DNA from: an uncultured Bacteroidales bacterium | GTDB taxonomy: Bacteria > Bacteroidota > Bacteroidia > Bacteroidales > Bacteroidaceae | Direction of reading: 5' to 3' | DNA length: 12,081 bases | Assembly (NCBI GenBank): GCA_947367415.1 | Contig: CANBEE010000064.1 | Span: 1 to 12,081 of the forward strand | In this document: positions 12,066 to 12,081 of the stretch, in pieces | Position numbering within the stretch: position 1 is the stretch's first letter | Layout of the letters: each line of letters begins with the position of its first letter | Made by a program: the position numbers and the translations under genes | Notes under the pieces: model-generated | Told to the model about the DNA's origin: nothing | The model's input: only the letters and a program-made list of their open reading frames with translations | The model's database searches: none

Positions 12066-12081
12066 CAACGAGAGAATATAG

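Overview
The window looks like chromosomal DNA of an anaerobic gut or oral Bacteroidota, most likely order Bacteroidales (Bacteroides/Prevotella-like). Four things point there. Several genes are preceded by a TAnnTTTG -7 box, in two or three cases with a TTTG-like -33 element about 20 nt upstream. A relic of the Bacteroidales DUF4248 family is present. The sulfatase is of the Ser type that anaerobes mature. Protein sequences (NupG-like symporter, MarC, BFN-UVR protein, RsmE, TruA) fit the phylum. No RNA gene, insertion sequence, CRISPR array or phage module was seen.

Layout, left to right. (1) 1-2744, plus strand: the last codons of an unidentified gene and its terminator, then a short exported protein with only a TonB C-terminal domain, a nitroreductase-family lipoprotein and an exported Ser-type sulfatase. 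The last three are close together and may be co-transcribed. (2) 2745-3494, plus strand: a MarC-family membrane protein with its own -7 box and a leader that can pair with its ribosome-binding region. (3) 3495-4095: mostly non-coding, holding a DUF4248-like small gene broken by an in-frame TGA, a strong hairpin and a terminator. (4) 4096-9013, minus strand: a FucP-like sugar permease with its own promoter, and upstream of it a probable operon of nupG-like symporter, BFN/UVR protein, rsmE and truA, driven from a good Bacteroidetes promoter at 9064-9094. (5) 9204-10503, plus strand: proC, followed with ATGA overlap by a wrecked proB-proA remnant. (6) 10521-12081, minus strand: a PotD/PotF-like polyamine-binding protein with a C-terminal membrane anchor and basic tail, behind a duplicated promoter-like repeat.

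Functionally this is a mosaic of housekeeping genes (tRNA and rRNA modification, proline synthesis) and scavenging genes (sugar, nucleoside and polyamine uptake, sulfate-ester cleavage). No single new multi-gene system is evident. The most informative signals are structural: loss of most of proBA behind an intact proC, repeats that now supply the ends of coding sequences (RsmE tail, BFN stop codon, RsmE start region), and a repeated promoter unit ahead of potD.
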